Below, piece after piece: positions 33,083 through 44,624 of a DNA stretch of 64,000 bases. A program made the translations under genes and the position numbers. The DNA comes from Anthoceros angustus (lineage: Eukaryota; Streptophyta; Anthocerotopsida; Anthocerotales; Anthocerotaceae): assembly GCA_010909165.1 (NCBI GenBank), contig MU008178.1:756369-820368 (forward strand). The letters run 5' to 3'. The notes beneath the pieces were generated by a model. It saw only the letters and a program-made list of their open reading frames with translations, did no database searches and was not told where the DNA came from. Within the stretch, counting starts at the first letter, position 1. Every line of letters begins with the position of its first letter.

Positions 33083-36000
33083 ATGGGGGACGGGCAAGCA
33101 CGGAGGTCCAAGCGGCGGCGTCAGCCCGTGGACTATGCGCGGCTGGACAGCACGGGTTACACGGACAGAGTGCAGTACAAGAAGCTCGCGAAGGCGGTTC
33201 TGCGATGGCCGGAAGGCACGGTCACGGCAGGGCCGTCAGTGAAGACGCTGCCAGCTGACCGCCTTGCGGAGTACGTACATTCCACTGGCTTCCGTGACCC
33301 TTGTGTGGTGCGGGCAACCACGGATGCTTCCCAAGCTCTGGGTATCAGGTCAGTGGTAACACCTCAAGTCAGTGTTACACCCGTAGGGCGCACCTCCTCA
33401 TGTGAGCAAAAATGTATGAGTTTGGGATGCCCTGCAGGCTGCCAGAAGGGGAATTGACCCTGCAGCAGTTATCTCGATTGGTGGGCATGGATAAGCAGGT
33501 CAACACGATAGACGTCTCCACACAGGTGGATACTCTTCCCAGGTGTGACGGTGGTTTTTTGTGCTCGGATTAGTGCTGGAAGTTTTGAATTGTTGTGTTC
33601 GGAGTATTGCTCCAAGTTTTGGAATTCACTTTGGGGACTTATTGTGCTTGGAGTATTTCGGGAATCTTGGAATCTTCTCGTTGAAGTTCAGAGACGCCAG
33701 TCTATTAACGTGGTTACGACTGCAGTCAGAAGGACCACTTTATTCTATGGCAGAATGGATGGACTATTATTTTAAGTCATCTCGGAAGCCCTTACTGAAT
33801 GTGGTTTCCCTTGAGCTGGCCAACACTCCTGCACAAGAACTGGTGTGTGTCGGATCTGGAATTCTCATCATGGAATTTAATTCGAAATTCACGGCATTTG
33901 TCCCGTGGATGCTGTTTTGACGGCTTCTTTTGATGCATGAACAGATGAGCTCACCATCTCTGGTTAAAGAGCTTGACCTGGTGGATAGAAATTGGCCCCC
34001 TTCTCACCTTCCAATCCCAAAGGTGTGTCATCACAGACGATTCCAATGGGCTAGCAGCTTCTTTTAGTGCTCAGGAGTGATGCAGTGCTTTTTCTTCTTT
34101 CAGGTCCAGCTCTATGCACTGATGAGTGTTGCTGGGTGCTTCATGGATTTCCACGTTGACTTTGGGGGCTCCTCCGTCTGGTATCATGTTCTCAGGTAAA
34201 CTGAACCTCCCCGTGCTCGCATTAAACCTGTGACTCTGTTACATTAATGTGTTAAGTATGCTGACTGACATATTGTCAAGCAGCGGTCGGAAGGTGTTCT
34301 TACTAGTACCTCCAACAAAAGGGAACCTTGCAGCTTTTGAGGAGTGGTCCTCTTCTGACAGGCAGGCACGATCCTTCTTCCCCTAACTGCTGAAGGTGTC
34401 CCTATGGAGAGATGCACATGCGTTCAGCTGTGGCATATGGCTGCTTCCTTGTCTGGCTGCTTCCCATTCTGAGTATTTTATTTCTCGTTGGCAGGCTAGT
34501 GTGTTTTTGGCAGAGCGATCGAGTGGATGTCAAAAACTGGAACTGTCAGCTGGAGACACCCTGCTGTTGTAAGAGCAATATTAACTTTTTCGGTTAACGT
34601 GTCTCTTTCCGTGTGATTTTCTGAAAGTGTGGGTGTAAGCAGACCAGGAGGATGGCCACATTGTGTCGCCACACCTGAAGACTCTCTAGTTATCGGAGGA
34701 AACTTTCTAACAGGCTACAACCTCCCCCTTCAGCTTGATATATATCCACCGCTCCCGTGTTGTCATTTCGTTGTCCTTGAGCAAACTGTGTCCAGTGGGC
34801 TATCTTGCAAGCCAACGACATCTTATTCACCAGCTTGCTTTCAAGTATGCATACTGCATCTTTAACTTTTCTTGATATCCTGCACATGGAAAATGGAGGA
34901 GAGGTTAAAAGTGCAAAGGAAGTTCCGGTTTCCTCTATATAAGCAACTCATGTGGTGTGTATTCCAACTAGATGGTTTCTTTTTTGGATCATTGGAATGT
35001 GAGAACAGGGATGTGGATACGTGTTAAGCAGTATGTCTCGCCTGCAGTTTTGTTATCTGGAGCAAACATGGGCTAGGCTAGAATAGAGAACATTAAGATC
35101 TAAGGCAGGTTCATGGGTTGCAGGACGGTCAGATGCTAAAGGAAAGATTAGATTTGCAGGCACACAGCTGCGAACTATTTGGAGCTGCTGAGAAAAGTGG
35201 ATGTTGAACAATGTGAAGAAAAGAAACAGCTCAGCAAGTGGGAGAAAGCTGGAATCGCAAGTCTTGTGAAAATTTTGAAGTTGTGGATGCGCCAGGTATT
35301 TGGTGCTTGTACATTCTCTTGTTTTTGTGTGGGGCTCTCTGCTTCTTTTTTTTTCTGTCGATCATGTAAGCACCCACCTGTGCAGACGAAAGATGCAGAG
35401 GTACCTGATCAGATAAAGGACGTACCTGCACTGTTGGAAGATCTGGAATTGCATACAAAGGTATGAGTGGGCCTTGGTGGGCTGTAGCTTGTGCCGGTTC
35501 ATTTCCGAGCTGTGGTCTAAGTTTTGCCAATTCCTTGCAGAAAGAGGGTTGTGCAACTGACGTAGACATGGGACCGGTTGGTTCAACCACAGATCGGTTG
35601 GTGGTGTCTGAGTTGTTTTTGGTAAGAAGAGGCTTCATTTCAGAAATTTCCCTCTTCCTACTTTTGGGCTTGGTAAGCGTTGTGCTATTCTACTCCTGGT
35701 TGCCTCACTTTCAGGGTGCCCCAGGAGCAGCGTCATTTGAGACCTTGGGGTCCACGCCAGCACTGAAGGTTAAGTGGGCTAGCTTTCTAACCTTGGGGCA
35801 GTTGAGCGTGCTTAGCATAAATTGTCCAAGGTTAGGTGATTGTAGCCATGAGGACAGTAGGACATGCATGCTTTCGTGGTCATGTTCTGTAGGGTTCTGC
35901 ATTAGGAGTCGTGGAAGGACAACCACATCTGTCGTCCTCTACTCTCTGCCACGACCCTATAGACGAGATTCAGCAGTTGAAGTGCTGAAGTTGATGTTGC

Positions 36001-36761
36001 CCTCCTCTCTTCTGTACAGTTATTTCTGTAACGCCTACTTATTCAGAAATAAATCAAAGTTGAGACTGAATTTCAGTCTAGAAAAGGGTGATCTTAGAAT
36101 CTGTAGCAGATCAGTATAAGGCAACGTCAGTTGCTTTTGCATACACCAGGTTACGATGCCCCCAGTTGTGTTTGTTGAGTATAGAGCCACTCGAGACTTG
36201 TGTGACATAATTCCATGATACCAGGAGTCAAATCTTCATTCGTGGTCGATGTTTATGATGTGTGTTGTGAGCAAGTATGAGCTTACTCTCCGAGGCTTGA
36301 ACGTTGATATGAACATGGCAAATTGCAGGAGGGTAATGCCGAAGAGCTCTCTGAAGAGGACGATCACAATCCACCAGAAGACATGCCGGACGACCTGGAT
36401 GAAGACTTCCAAGTGGCAGGACTCGGAGTTAGTGACGAGGACAGTCCTAGGGAAAAGAAGGCGGCCAAGCCCACTGTTTCGAAAACGAAGAAGGTAACGG
36501 TTTTTTTTGCTAGATGCTCCTGGTAATCCCGTTTCGTAGTTAAGACGGCGGCTCCCACGTGGGTACTGACCCCCTTCTGCTCTAATGCAGAAGCCGGGAC
36601 GGGGACTGGTTGCAGGTGGCGGTATGAACTCAGCGGCAACTCGATCCCCTGCCGGAACGAAGTCGTTAGAGAAGTCCAAACGTACTACTGTAAGAGAACG
36701 ACTGATGAAGAAAGTGGGGCGTGAGAAAAGAGTTCCCATGAATCCCAAATTCCACCAATAG
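33083..36761 (+). CDS. JmjC histone lysine demethylase, KDM2/KDM7 type (about 15 exons)
   Basis: Predicted Fe(II)/2-oxoglutarate-dependent demethylase of histone lysines. Supported exons: 33083-33348, 33438-33525, 33726-33842, 33945-34022, 34104-34195, 34284-34365, 34495-34568, 34643 to about 34740, about 34905-34960, then about 35162-35295, 35396-35460, 35541-35621, 35715-35768, 36330-36493, 36591-36761. Blocks in order match animal KDM2/KDM7: [74 protein letters not shown] (iron ligands H and D), [40 protein letters not shown] (third ligand H), [23 protein letters not shown]. The C-terminal part is acidic, then basic. No PHD, CXXC or F-box is visible. The intron after 34365 seems to use a GC donor. 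The junctions around 34740-34960 are uncertain. Confidence 0.85.
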
Positions 36762-38210
36762 AGAGCACGCTACTCTGTTGTCGAGCTCTGCAAGAGTGAA
36801 GGCGGCATTCATGTGCTCCTGGAGTACAGTGGACGTTCCGTTCCAAATTGGGAAGCCTCAGGGGAGACATGAGAACATCTGTGCCGGGGCGGGGATCGAA
36901 ACTTTGGGTGCGCAGAAGACGGGCGATGTACATTCCGCATGTTTCTGTATGTAGCCTTGTACAGTCAGTCCTTGGGGGCTTCGTACTATGGATTTGTGAT
37001 GTGCCAGAAAGAGCTATTGGATCTGTTGAGCGATTGAACGTCAGCTAGGTTACCCCAATTAGTTACGCTTGCCTCAAATCTCTATAGGTACCCAAATGCT
37101 GATCCTCGTTCTGGCCGAGATAGATCATACAGACAGAAACACCCGCCGTAGAACTCTTGACATCTGAACAATGCAGCAGCACGTCGACCGCATGTGGCTG
37201 CTGAGTTCCTGCATCCGTCCCCGTTCGTCCTGCTGACTACGTCGGATATGGAATTGAACATGACTATTCTTCATAGGATCAGGTCTAGATCCTGACATGC
37301 TTGCATCTGTCTCCCTTTTTCGCTTCCCTTAACTTGTACCTGAAGCTAACCTGCGGGCATATGACATTTTCGGATCGTCGGCCGCAAATGGGCGTTGTGC
37401 TCGAAAGTGCTCGAAAAAACTCCTCCCCTTTCTGACGAACATGAACTTTCCGCCAAAAAATACCTCTTTGTTTCTTTGGTAGGAGCTCAGTCTGCAAAAG
37501 TTGCTCTTGCGTTATGAGACAAACTATCAAGACTCTCAATCGTCTTCACAGTATTCTACCAGATTGCAGACGTGACTGGGACGGAGGGGGGGCATTTGAG
37601 CATCTTATAGAATTACTTCTCGTAACTGTAGTTCACCGTGACACGAGTGGTCTGACATAACATCGAAGCTGAGAAGATTTCAACGAATGTGAGGTAGAAG
37701 GAGAGGGAGGCCACGGATAGAATTGGTGCCATCGTTCCAACACCGACATCACCAGATCAGGGACCAGTTTGAGCAATTGTTATAAGCAATCTTCATCACT
37801 GTGCACCAGATACCGCTAACGTGAACACGAGGTAATCATGTCTCCCTGCAGGCTTTCCGGTCACTCGCTTAGCCAGAATCTGGAAGACAGACAACCAACA
37901 GGCAAGCAGATGACCAAACTCTGATATAAACCGGTGCAAACATAGGTCTTCAAACAACAACCGAACGTGTGCGAATACCTGAACACGCCAACGCTTTCAA
38001 CCTGTCCGCCCCCGCATCCTGCAGAGTTGAGCAAGTGCTGACTTCGCATTGAGCCTGCAGCACAAGGAGCCACAACTGTATTAAACTCTTTTCGTCGCAG
38101 CAACAGCATAGCTCTTGAGAGAGTGAAGCACACCTGAGGGGAGGCAGCAAAAAACTGGCTCGCTAGAGGCTTTTCCTAGTCCGAGGGCAATAGAAACCCA
38201 ACGCGGATGA
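36762..38210. other. Intergenic region between convergent genes
   Basis: 3' flanks of the JmjC gene (+) and the PPR gene (-). No gene, repeat or RNA structure that I can support was seen in these 1.4 kb. Confidence 0.5.
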
Positions 38211-40532
38211 TCAACTTCGTTCCTGCTCATCGACAATTTCTTGGCTCTCTGCACCAGGTTGTCGGGATGCTACTTCCCTCTGCATTGAGAGAGCTGCAGC
38301 CGTGGAAGGGAAGAGTTCCAGCATCTCCTCCGAAAGCTCAGCAGCTTCATCCACCATACCAGCATTGTACAGGGATGAGCAAAGGATTGTGTATGTCAGA
38401 GCCTTTGGGGCGCGGCCCACTACCTTCATGTGCGTCAAATAGTCCAGAGCCAGTTTTGTTTTGCCTGCTTCACAGAACGCGGGGATGATGATGTTGAACA
38501 GTCCATCGTTTAATATTTGACCCTTGTGCACCATCTCCTCAATCAGGTGCAACTTGCCAGTTCCGCAGAGGCTTCTGACTAACGTTTCACACACACCTTT
38601 GTCTGATCCAGGCCCCTTTTCCATGATTTCAAAGTAACTGTAGGCCTGCTCGAGCATGCCCGCAGAGCACAAATTTTCTATCAGGGTCCTGTAAGTGATT
38701 TTATCTGGAACACAACCTGCCTCGTCCATTTGTGCTAATATCCCAAGGGCATCCTGAAGTCTCCCTGCTTTGCAGGCACCATCAACCAAAGTGTTGAAGG
38801 TGTGAATATCGGGTGGGCAACCGTTCGCTGACATTTCCCCCGCAAGCTTTTGTGCCCTGTCTACTTCAAGATTCCTGCACAGGCCTTTCATCAAGACATT
38901 ATACGTCACCACACTGTATGAACCACCCCTCTGACCAATATTCTCAAACACTTTGAAAGCCTCTGCTAAATGTCCAGCTTTAGCAAGACCATCAATGACA
39001 GCATTGGACACACATATATCTACACTGTCCGTCCTTTCCACACATTCTTGAAAAATTTTGTAGGCTTTCATCTCTTCACCCGCCTTCATCATGCCATCGA
39101 TTAGCAGAGTAAGATTAGGGCCAGCTAGGGCAAGCCCACTAGCCGTCATCTCCTCATACAAGTTACATGCTTCCACAGCCTCAGACGTCTTTTGCGATTT
39201 CAGATATCCTTTGATAAGAGTGGCGTACATCACCATGTTAGGTTTGATTCCCTTCCCCACCATTTCCTTGAACAGCTGATGAGCCTGACGCACATTCCCA
39301 TCTCTCTGTAGCCCTTCCAAGAGAATTCCAACTGTGAACTCGTTGGGGACATAACCAGCTCCTGTCACTTGTTGGAAGAGTTGCCAAGCATCATCCACCT
39401 GACCTGAGCGAATGTAGGCCTGCAAGAACGAGTTAAAAGTAGCGACCTCTGGCTGCAAACCTAATCCCTTCATTTCATTCAAAAGCGTCAATGCCAGTTC
39501 AATCTCGTCATTCTTGCAGAGTCCATGAATCAATATATTGAAAGTGTATGCATTAGGACTGCTGCCAGCTCTCCTCATCTCGTTGAACACAAACAAGCCT
39601 CCCTCCACATTTCCAGCCCTGCAGTACGTCTGCACAAGAGATGTATAGGTCACGACCGTGGGCCGGATGCCAACCCTTATCATCTCCGTGAAAAGATTCT
39701 GCACCTCCTCCAGCTTTCCAGCCTTCCCAAGGCCGTCAATAAGAGTAGTGTAAGTGTAAGCATCAGGAGGACACCTCGCCTGTCGCATTTCTTGGTAAAC
39801 CTCAAGGGCCTTCAACGGCCTTCCAGCCTTCACTAACACACTCATGACTGCATTATAAGGGAAAGTATGCGGCTGAGCATTTCCACTATGCTTCATCCAC
39901 TCAAACACCTTCACCGCCTGATCAGGAAGTCCCGCTGCCCCATAATTCTGAATGACTGTTCCGAACAGCGTGGGAGTCATCTTGCAATTCGTCCGCAGCA
40001 TCTTCTGCAGCAGCTCCTCCACAACATCCGCCTTCCCAGCCAGGCTCTGGATGCCCAGAATTGCGCCATACGTAGCCGACGAGTGCTGGAATCCTGCCTG
40101 CAATTCAGCCCATTGGAAGAATCTCAAACACTTGTCCGCGTTCCGGTTGTCTGCAGACAGCCTCCGCAGAACTTCCAGCAAGTGCGAATGTCTCAATTGC
40201 ACCGCCAGATGCCTCAGGGCATCCTCAGTCGAAGGCAGCCACTCCCCCTGCCCCACAACACCCATAATCAGATCCGCATTAGCCGTCTGGGAGAAATGTG
40301 ATCCAGCTTGCGGAAACCCATTCTCCCTTGAACCCAAGTCCACCAAAGCCGAAGCTTCGAAACCCCGATCTGCATATCGCAGGCGGGGTTGGCGGGTCCC
40401 GAAGCAGTGAGAGGAAGATGGGTACAGCAAATTCAACCCAGACCCTGGCAACCTCAGGACACGCAAAGCCCGCATGGAGAGAAGCCAGGCGCACGCAGCC
40501 TTGCGGAACGCCTGGCTTGCCCCTCCTGCCAT
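38211..40532 (-). CDS. P-class pentatricopeptide repeat protein (773 aa, intronless)
   Basis: Organellar RNA-binding protein of the P class; these stabilise, process or help translate particular chloroplast or mitochondrial transcripts. The first roughly 60 residues are rich in Ala, Arg, Leu and Ser, fitting an organelle transit peptide. From about residue 150 to 720 the sequence consists of about sixteen 35-residue repeats such as TYTTLIDGLGKAGKLEEVQN, TFNILIHGLCKNDEIELALT and TYNVLMKGLCRN. There is no E, E+ or DYW extension, so it is not an editing factor of the PLS class. The tail is acidic (EIVDEQERS). It is intronless as most plant PPR genes are. The target RNA cannot be told from sequence alone; residues 5 and 35 of the repeats could be used for code prediction. 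Confidence 0.95.
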   Translation of the reverse strand: MAGGASQAFRKAACAWLLSMRALRVLRLPGSGLNLLYPSSSHCFGTRQPRLRYADRGFEASALVDLGSRENGFPQAGSHFSQTANADLIMGVVGQGEWLPSTEDALRHLAVQLRHSHLLEVLRRLSADNRNADKCLRFFQWAELQAGFQHSSATYGAILGIQSLAGKADVVEELLQKMLRTNCKMTPTLFGTVIQNYGAAGLPDQAVKVFEWMKHSGNAQPHTFPYNAVMSVLVKAGRPLKALEVYQEMRQARCPPDAYTYTTLIDGLGKAGKLEEVQNLFTEMIRVGIRPTVVTYTSLVQTYCRAGNVEGGLFVFNEMRRAGSSPNAYTFNILIHGLCKNDEIELALTLLNEMKGLGLQPEVATFNSFLQAYIRSGQVDDAWQLFQQVTGAGYVPNEFTVGILLEGLQRDGNVRQAHQLFKEMVGKGIKPNMVMYATLIKGYLKSQKTSEAVEACNLYEEMTASGLALAGPNLTLLIDGMMKAGEEMKAYKIFQECVERTDSVDICVSNAVIDGLAKAGHLAEAFKVFENIGQRGGSYSVVTYNVLMKGLCRNLEVDRAQKLAGEMSANGCPPDIHTFNTLVDGACKAGRLQDALGILAQMDEAGCVPDKITYRTLIENLCSAGMLEQAYSYFEIMEKGPGSDKGVCETLVRSLCGTGKLHLIEEMVHKGQILNDGLFNIIIPAFCEAGKTKLALDYLTHMKVVGRAPKALTYTILCSSLYNAGMVDEAAELSEEMLELFPSTAAALSMQREVASRQPGAESQEIVDEQERS

Positions 40533-40997
40533 GAACAGCCGATGGATCGAGAGACATCCTTCGCATCAAATTGCGCCGTGACAAAAATTTTACGTAAATA
40601 TTTCGATTCGTTCGTGGAGTCGTGTAGGGAGGTACCAACACTATCGCTTGCCTACTTCCATCGTCCAGGGGTGTTTTTAATATTGTCGATAATTGCTCGG
40701 GCGGGGAGGGTTGACGGATAACTACAGACCTATTAGGTGATGACACTCTCGGGCTTTGTGCAAACATAGAATTCCGGAAAGACGAATGCTGTAGACCATG
40801 CACCGTGGTATGTGGGAGATGGTAATAGCAATAGCTGCATCTTTCCCTCCAAGCAGATATGTACTTGGAGTTCGGACGGGCTTGGCAATTTGGCAGCTCC
40901 TCAATCTCGAGGATTCATCACTCTTTCATTCTTGAAATTCTCTTATAATCTATTATCAGGTGTTTAAGTTGGAACTTGATGGGAGAGGCGTACAGAG

Positions 40998-42264
40998 ATG
41001 TCCACTGTGAGGAAGGACTACGTCAAGCTGTCCAGGAGCCACCTAGGGACGAATTCCTCAGCGCACTGCAGGTTTGGTTCGCGTTTGAGTCTTTCGTGAA
41101 AGGCTCTGCGGGGGGCAAGAGGAAATGTAATGGGATTGTCGGTGGTTTTGCAATCATTGCCTGTTTGTCTGGTGAAAGCTGGGTTTCAGATCAGGCATGT
41201 CTCAGTCTGTCGTTGAATGGTGGGCAGGGACGACACGGAGCTATGGGACAGCCCATCTGGTGGCGAGTGCGATTCAGAAGTCACGTCCAGCTCCTCGGAC
41301 GAGCTGGACTGCTTTCGTGCCAGCTGCGAGGGAAATCGTTCGAGGGATCAGCTAGGAAGAGAGTTGGGACCAGAGTTGACGGTGGGTGAGGAAGAACATT
41401 TGCGGTATTTGAAAGTCTGCATTGCGTTGCACGGTGAGCAGCCCAGCTCGAACTTCCACCTCGACGTGCAACTTGGAAAGCGTGGGTTGACTGTCGGGTT
41501 GTGGTTTGTGTGTCGTAGATGATGTTGCTCTGCGGTGCCTCGGCTTGGAGGACTTGAAAACGTTCTTCGCGAAGCACGGGATGAGGACTCAGGGCCGAAG
41601 TCTACTTTGCTGGCGCGGATTAGAGAGTATGAGGAGTGAGTTTCGTGGATTGGCTAGTGGCCTGGTTATGGTTCTCTCAGTGTGCGTGTGAAGCCCTTTG
41701 CGTCCCTGACCCTTTCGAGCTTCCTTTGCAGAGTGGTAGAAGCAGGCGGTGAAGTGAAGTACCCTCCGTTGAGCTTCACGGTTGATAGCCATCTAGGTGC
41801 AGTGCTGAGAAAGAATCATCGTTTTCTTGCGTCATAGCTTTACTTGGGCACCCAGTTTCACATTGCTTCCTTGGTGCATCCATGTGACAATTGCACAGGT
41901 GATTTGATCAGGTGTGGGCAGCATGCTTCTATCAGCCTCAGCTGTAGGACATATTTGCAGGTGTTTTCCCACAATAAATTTGTCCTCTAACATGTTTCAC
42001 ACCTTATAGGTTTCATCAGAAGGTTAACTTTGACGGCGGTCCACCCAAAACGCGAACTGTGTCTGGGCGAGTGATTGATGTAGGCTGCGGCCCGAGATGG
42101 GAACGAAGTGTCATGGTAAGTGCAGAGCTAGAGCTTCAGAGAAAGCAACACAGTCCAGGTTATGATTGGAGCAGAATGCACATGCCAAGTATATAGTCCT
42201 CTTGTCTTTCGGGTTTCAGGTTGAAACGTATTGGTCTAAGGATATCAACCGAAAGGTGTGCTGA
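40998..42264 (+). CDS. Small SAP-domain protein with one-base frame break (possible pseudogene)
   Basis: Proposed exons: 40998-41071, 41228-41433, 41519-41635, 41732-41796, 41899-41911 (13-nt micro-exon), 42010-42115, 42220-42264. The total is 626 nt; adding one base makes 627, i.e. 208 aa. The N-terminus begins MSTVRKDYVKLSRSHLG, then an acidic Ser-rich stretch. Exon 3 reads LGLEDLKTFFAKHGMRTQG in one frame and PKSTLLARIREYEE in the next, together a typical SAP helix-turn-helix (DNA/RNA-binding). The break falls at the GGG at 41592-41594. The rest reads GGEVKYPPLSF, DSHLGDLIRFHQKVNFDGG and RVIDVGCGPRWERSVM before the stop. I do not recognise the family beyond SAP. Either a recent pseudogene or a sequence error in a G run. 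Confidence 0.6.
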
Positions 42265-43401
42265 CAACAACCACCCTGACTGGGAGATGCGCGGAATGAT
42301 GATCATGCGCCAGGTAAAGTCCTTCCAGCCAAAGCCTCAAGCACGGTAGCTTGCATGACAAGAGTCCGACGTAATGCTGACTGAGAGTTCAACTGTGTAG
42401 CCATGGGTAGATGAAGGAGCGAGAAGGGCTGTTGAGGAAGGAAGGCGCTGGAGAGATGGGGATTCTGAATATGTCAACGGTTGCCACGAAAATACTCTAG
42501 AAGTCCCTAGACAACTGCACAGAATTCTCGGTCTGAATTGCCAAGAGAGACCCTTGGTTTCTGACTTTTTATACTCCCATGATGTGTGTCATTGAGCTCG
42601 TCAACCCATGCTGGTGGCACTGGGTCTTACCGGTGAATATGTGCTGTCCAGTGAAGGAGCCCAAGACAACTTTCGAAAGTGGGCGAGGATCTGATCATGG
42701 TGAACGCCTCGTGGAGGAAATTTCAAATGAAGGTAAATAATGACACTGCTGTGCAAAGCTCACCCGAGTATGGGCCGACATTGTTAGATTGACAATGGTG
42801 TCCCCAATATTCTCATGGCATGGTTGTCAACTTTCAGGACAGGGGGACACAGCCTCAAAGCCATACAGAAGGTGTAGATATCAGAATCTGAAGAAAGCTC
42901 AAAGCAATAGGCAACAACGTTCTGCCAACTGCTTGTCACAGATTGAACGGTGTGGCAGACTTCGCCACACCTCAGTTCTAAGTCCAGATTCATTTCCTTA
43001 TTATCATCAACAACTTTTTCTAGTGTAATGGTCAGGGCACCGAGTGAAGTTCTAGTTACAATTAGAGATGCAATGAGGGGTGCTTCATAGGACCTCCATG
43101 GAATTAGGCAGCACGTGCTTCGTCAGAGAGTTTGAAGTCCAGGGTCACTGTATGTTGTCACTTGTTCCTTCTGATCCTGTTCTTTCTAGCCGAATGATGA
43201 AGATCAAATATGTTTGCGCAGTGGCTCTGAGTGCCAAACCGCACCAAGATTATGTTGTTGATCTCTGACGGCATTTCTCTGAGCTTCTTTCATGCCTTGT
43301 GAAGAGTTTCTCTAGGGGATTTTTGTAGATGCCCCTGAGATCATGCTGGTGGGAAAATAAATGCTGACGTGGTTACTGAACGGTGTTGACAGCAGGAGGG
43401 A
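42265..43401. other. Intergenic, no gene recognised
   Basis: Downstream of the SAP gene and upstream of the lipase gene. Short readings (for example around 42420-42530) look exon-like but cannot be joined to either neighbour with confidence. Confidence 0.4.
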
Positions 43402-44624
43402 ATGTCCCTGCGACGAGTCTCCATTTTCATGAGCGTTGCTAACATGGAACGAATCACTCTGCTGAGCTTTCTGGTGGCTGCCTGCGCAACTGCCTATTTG
43501 CTGGTGCGTACCATCCACATCTGTGTTCTTGCAGGTGCGTGAATGTTGCTTCATTGTACTTCTTGCGCTATTCAGGCTCGGCAAGGACACTTCGCGAGTT
43601 CTCCAGGAAGAAACCTATCCGTCAAGGTTTCTCCATTACCCTCACAGGTGAGAGTCGATGCGCCTTGGCACTTTCGAGGAGTATAATTCTTGACCTGCTC
43701 CTTGTTTCTGAAGAAGGGAATTGAATGTGAGCGAAGGACGCCACAGGAGCGAAGGTGCTGGTGCTGACCGACAGGCAAGGCATCGAACTGTACCTCCGCC
43801 ACTGGCCAGCGGCGGCATCAGATACCAAAGGCTGCCTCCTCATGGTGCACGGCTACACTTGGCATAGCGCGTACTTCGCAGAAACAGCAGAGCTTCTTGT
43901 GAAGCAAGGGTTCGGTGTGGTTGCATTCGACCTGGCCGCACACGGGCTGAGTGGATCAGTGACTGGCGTCCCGGGATACCATCCAAGCTTCACAGACCTT
44001 GTGGACCAGGCTCAGCTGGTGCTGGAGCATTCACAGCAGCAGCTATACCCTGGGCTGCCTTCCTTTGTTTACGGGGAGAGCTTGGGTGCTGCCATCGTCC
44101 TGACCCTGGTGCAGAGGCCTACAGTAGCAGCTGCAACATCAGGCGTGATAGCAGCCGGTGCAGTGAGCGAGCTGCCTCTCGTTCTCCCTCCGAAGCCGGT
44201 GATGGCCTTGCTGAAGGCCGTCGCGAAGGTGCTGCCGCTAGCAAAAGTCCCAGGAGACAAGGCCACAGACGAGGGAGAATGGATCGGCGCGTTCGGGGAC
44301 AAGGATCTGGCGAGAAAAGCTTTCAAGGAGGATCCCCTAGTGGTGAGGTCGACGAGGCTGGGCACGATGGCCGCCATTATCCCGGCGCTGGAATCCCTCC
44401 ACGGGAACTTGGAGAAGATCACTGTGCCACTGCTGGTGTTGCACGGCTTGGAAGACACCAGAGCCAGGCCCGTGAGCTCCCGGCATCTGCACGATCGGGC
44501 TGCAAGCCGGGACAAGGAGCTGCATCTGTACGAGGGGATGCACCACCAGCTGCTGCAGGAGACAGCTGCTCACAAGCAGCGTGTGTGGGAAGACATGACC
44601 GCTTGGCTTGCAAAACACTCGTAG
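43402..44624 (+). CDS. Monoacylglycerol lipase-like alpha/beta hydrolase (3 exons, 351 aa)
   Basis: Serine hydrolase predicted to cleave monoacylglycerols or related acyl esters. Exons: 43402-43507, 43576-43647, 43747-44624, phases 1/1, 1056 nt. The N-terminus has a hydrophobic segment (LLSFLVAACATAYLLV), probably a membrane anchor. The hydrolase domain has the oxyanion/cap entry LLMVHGYTWHSAYF, VVAFDLAAHGLSG, the nucleophile elbow VYGESLGAAI (Ser near residue 170), the acid region VLHGLEDTRARP and the catalytic His in YEGMHHQLLQE. This order matches the Hydrolase_4/MAGL family of plants, including caffeoylshikimate-esterase-like members, so the substrate cannot be fixed from sequence. Confidence 0.88.

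Noticed and set aside
36236-36748. 170-codon minus-strand frame over the 3' exons of the JmjC gene
   Set aside because: Antisense shadow of acidic/basic coding exons; no family resemblance.
42265-42560. Further exons of the SAP gene (HPDWEMRGMMIMRQ, PWVDEGARRAVEEGRRW)
   Set aside because: These readings can be joined to each other but are out of frame with the upstream exon, which reaches a stop at 42264. Without transcripts I left them out.
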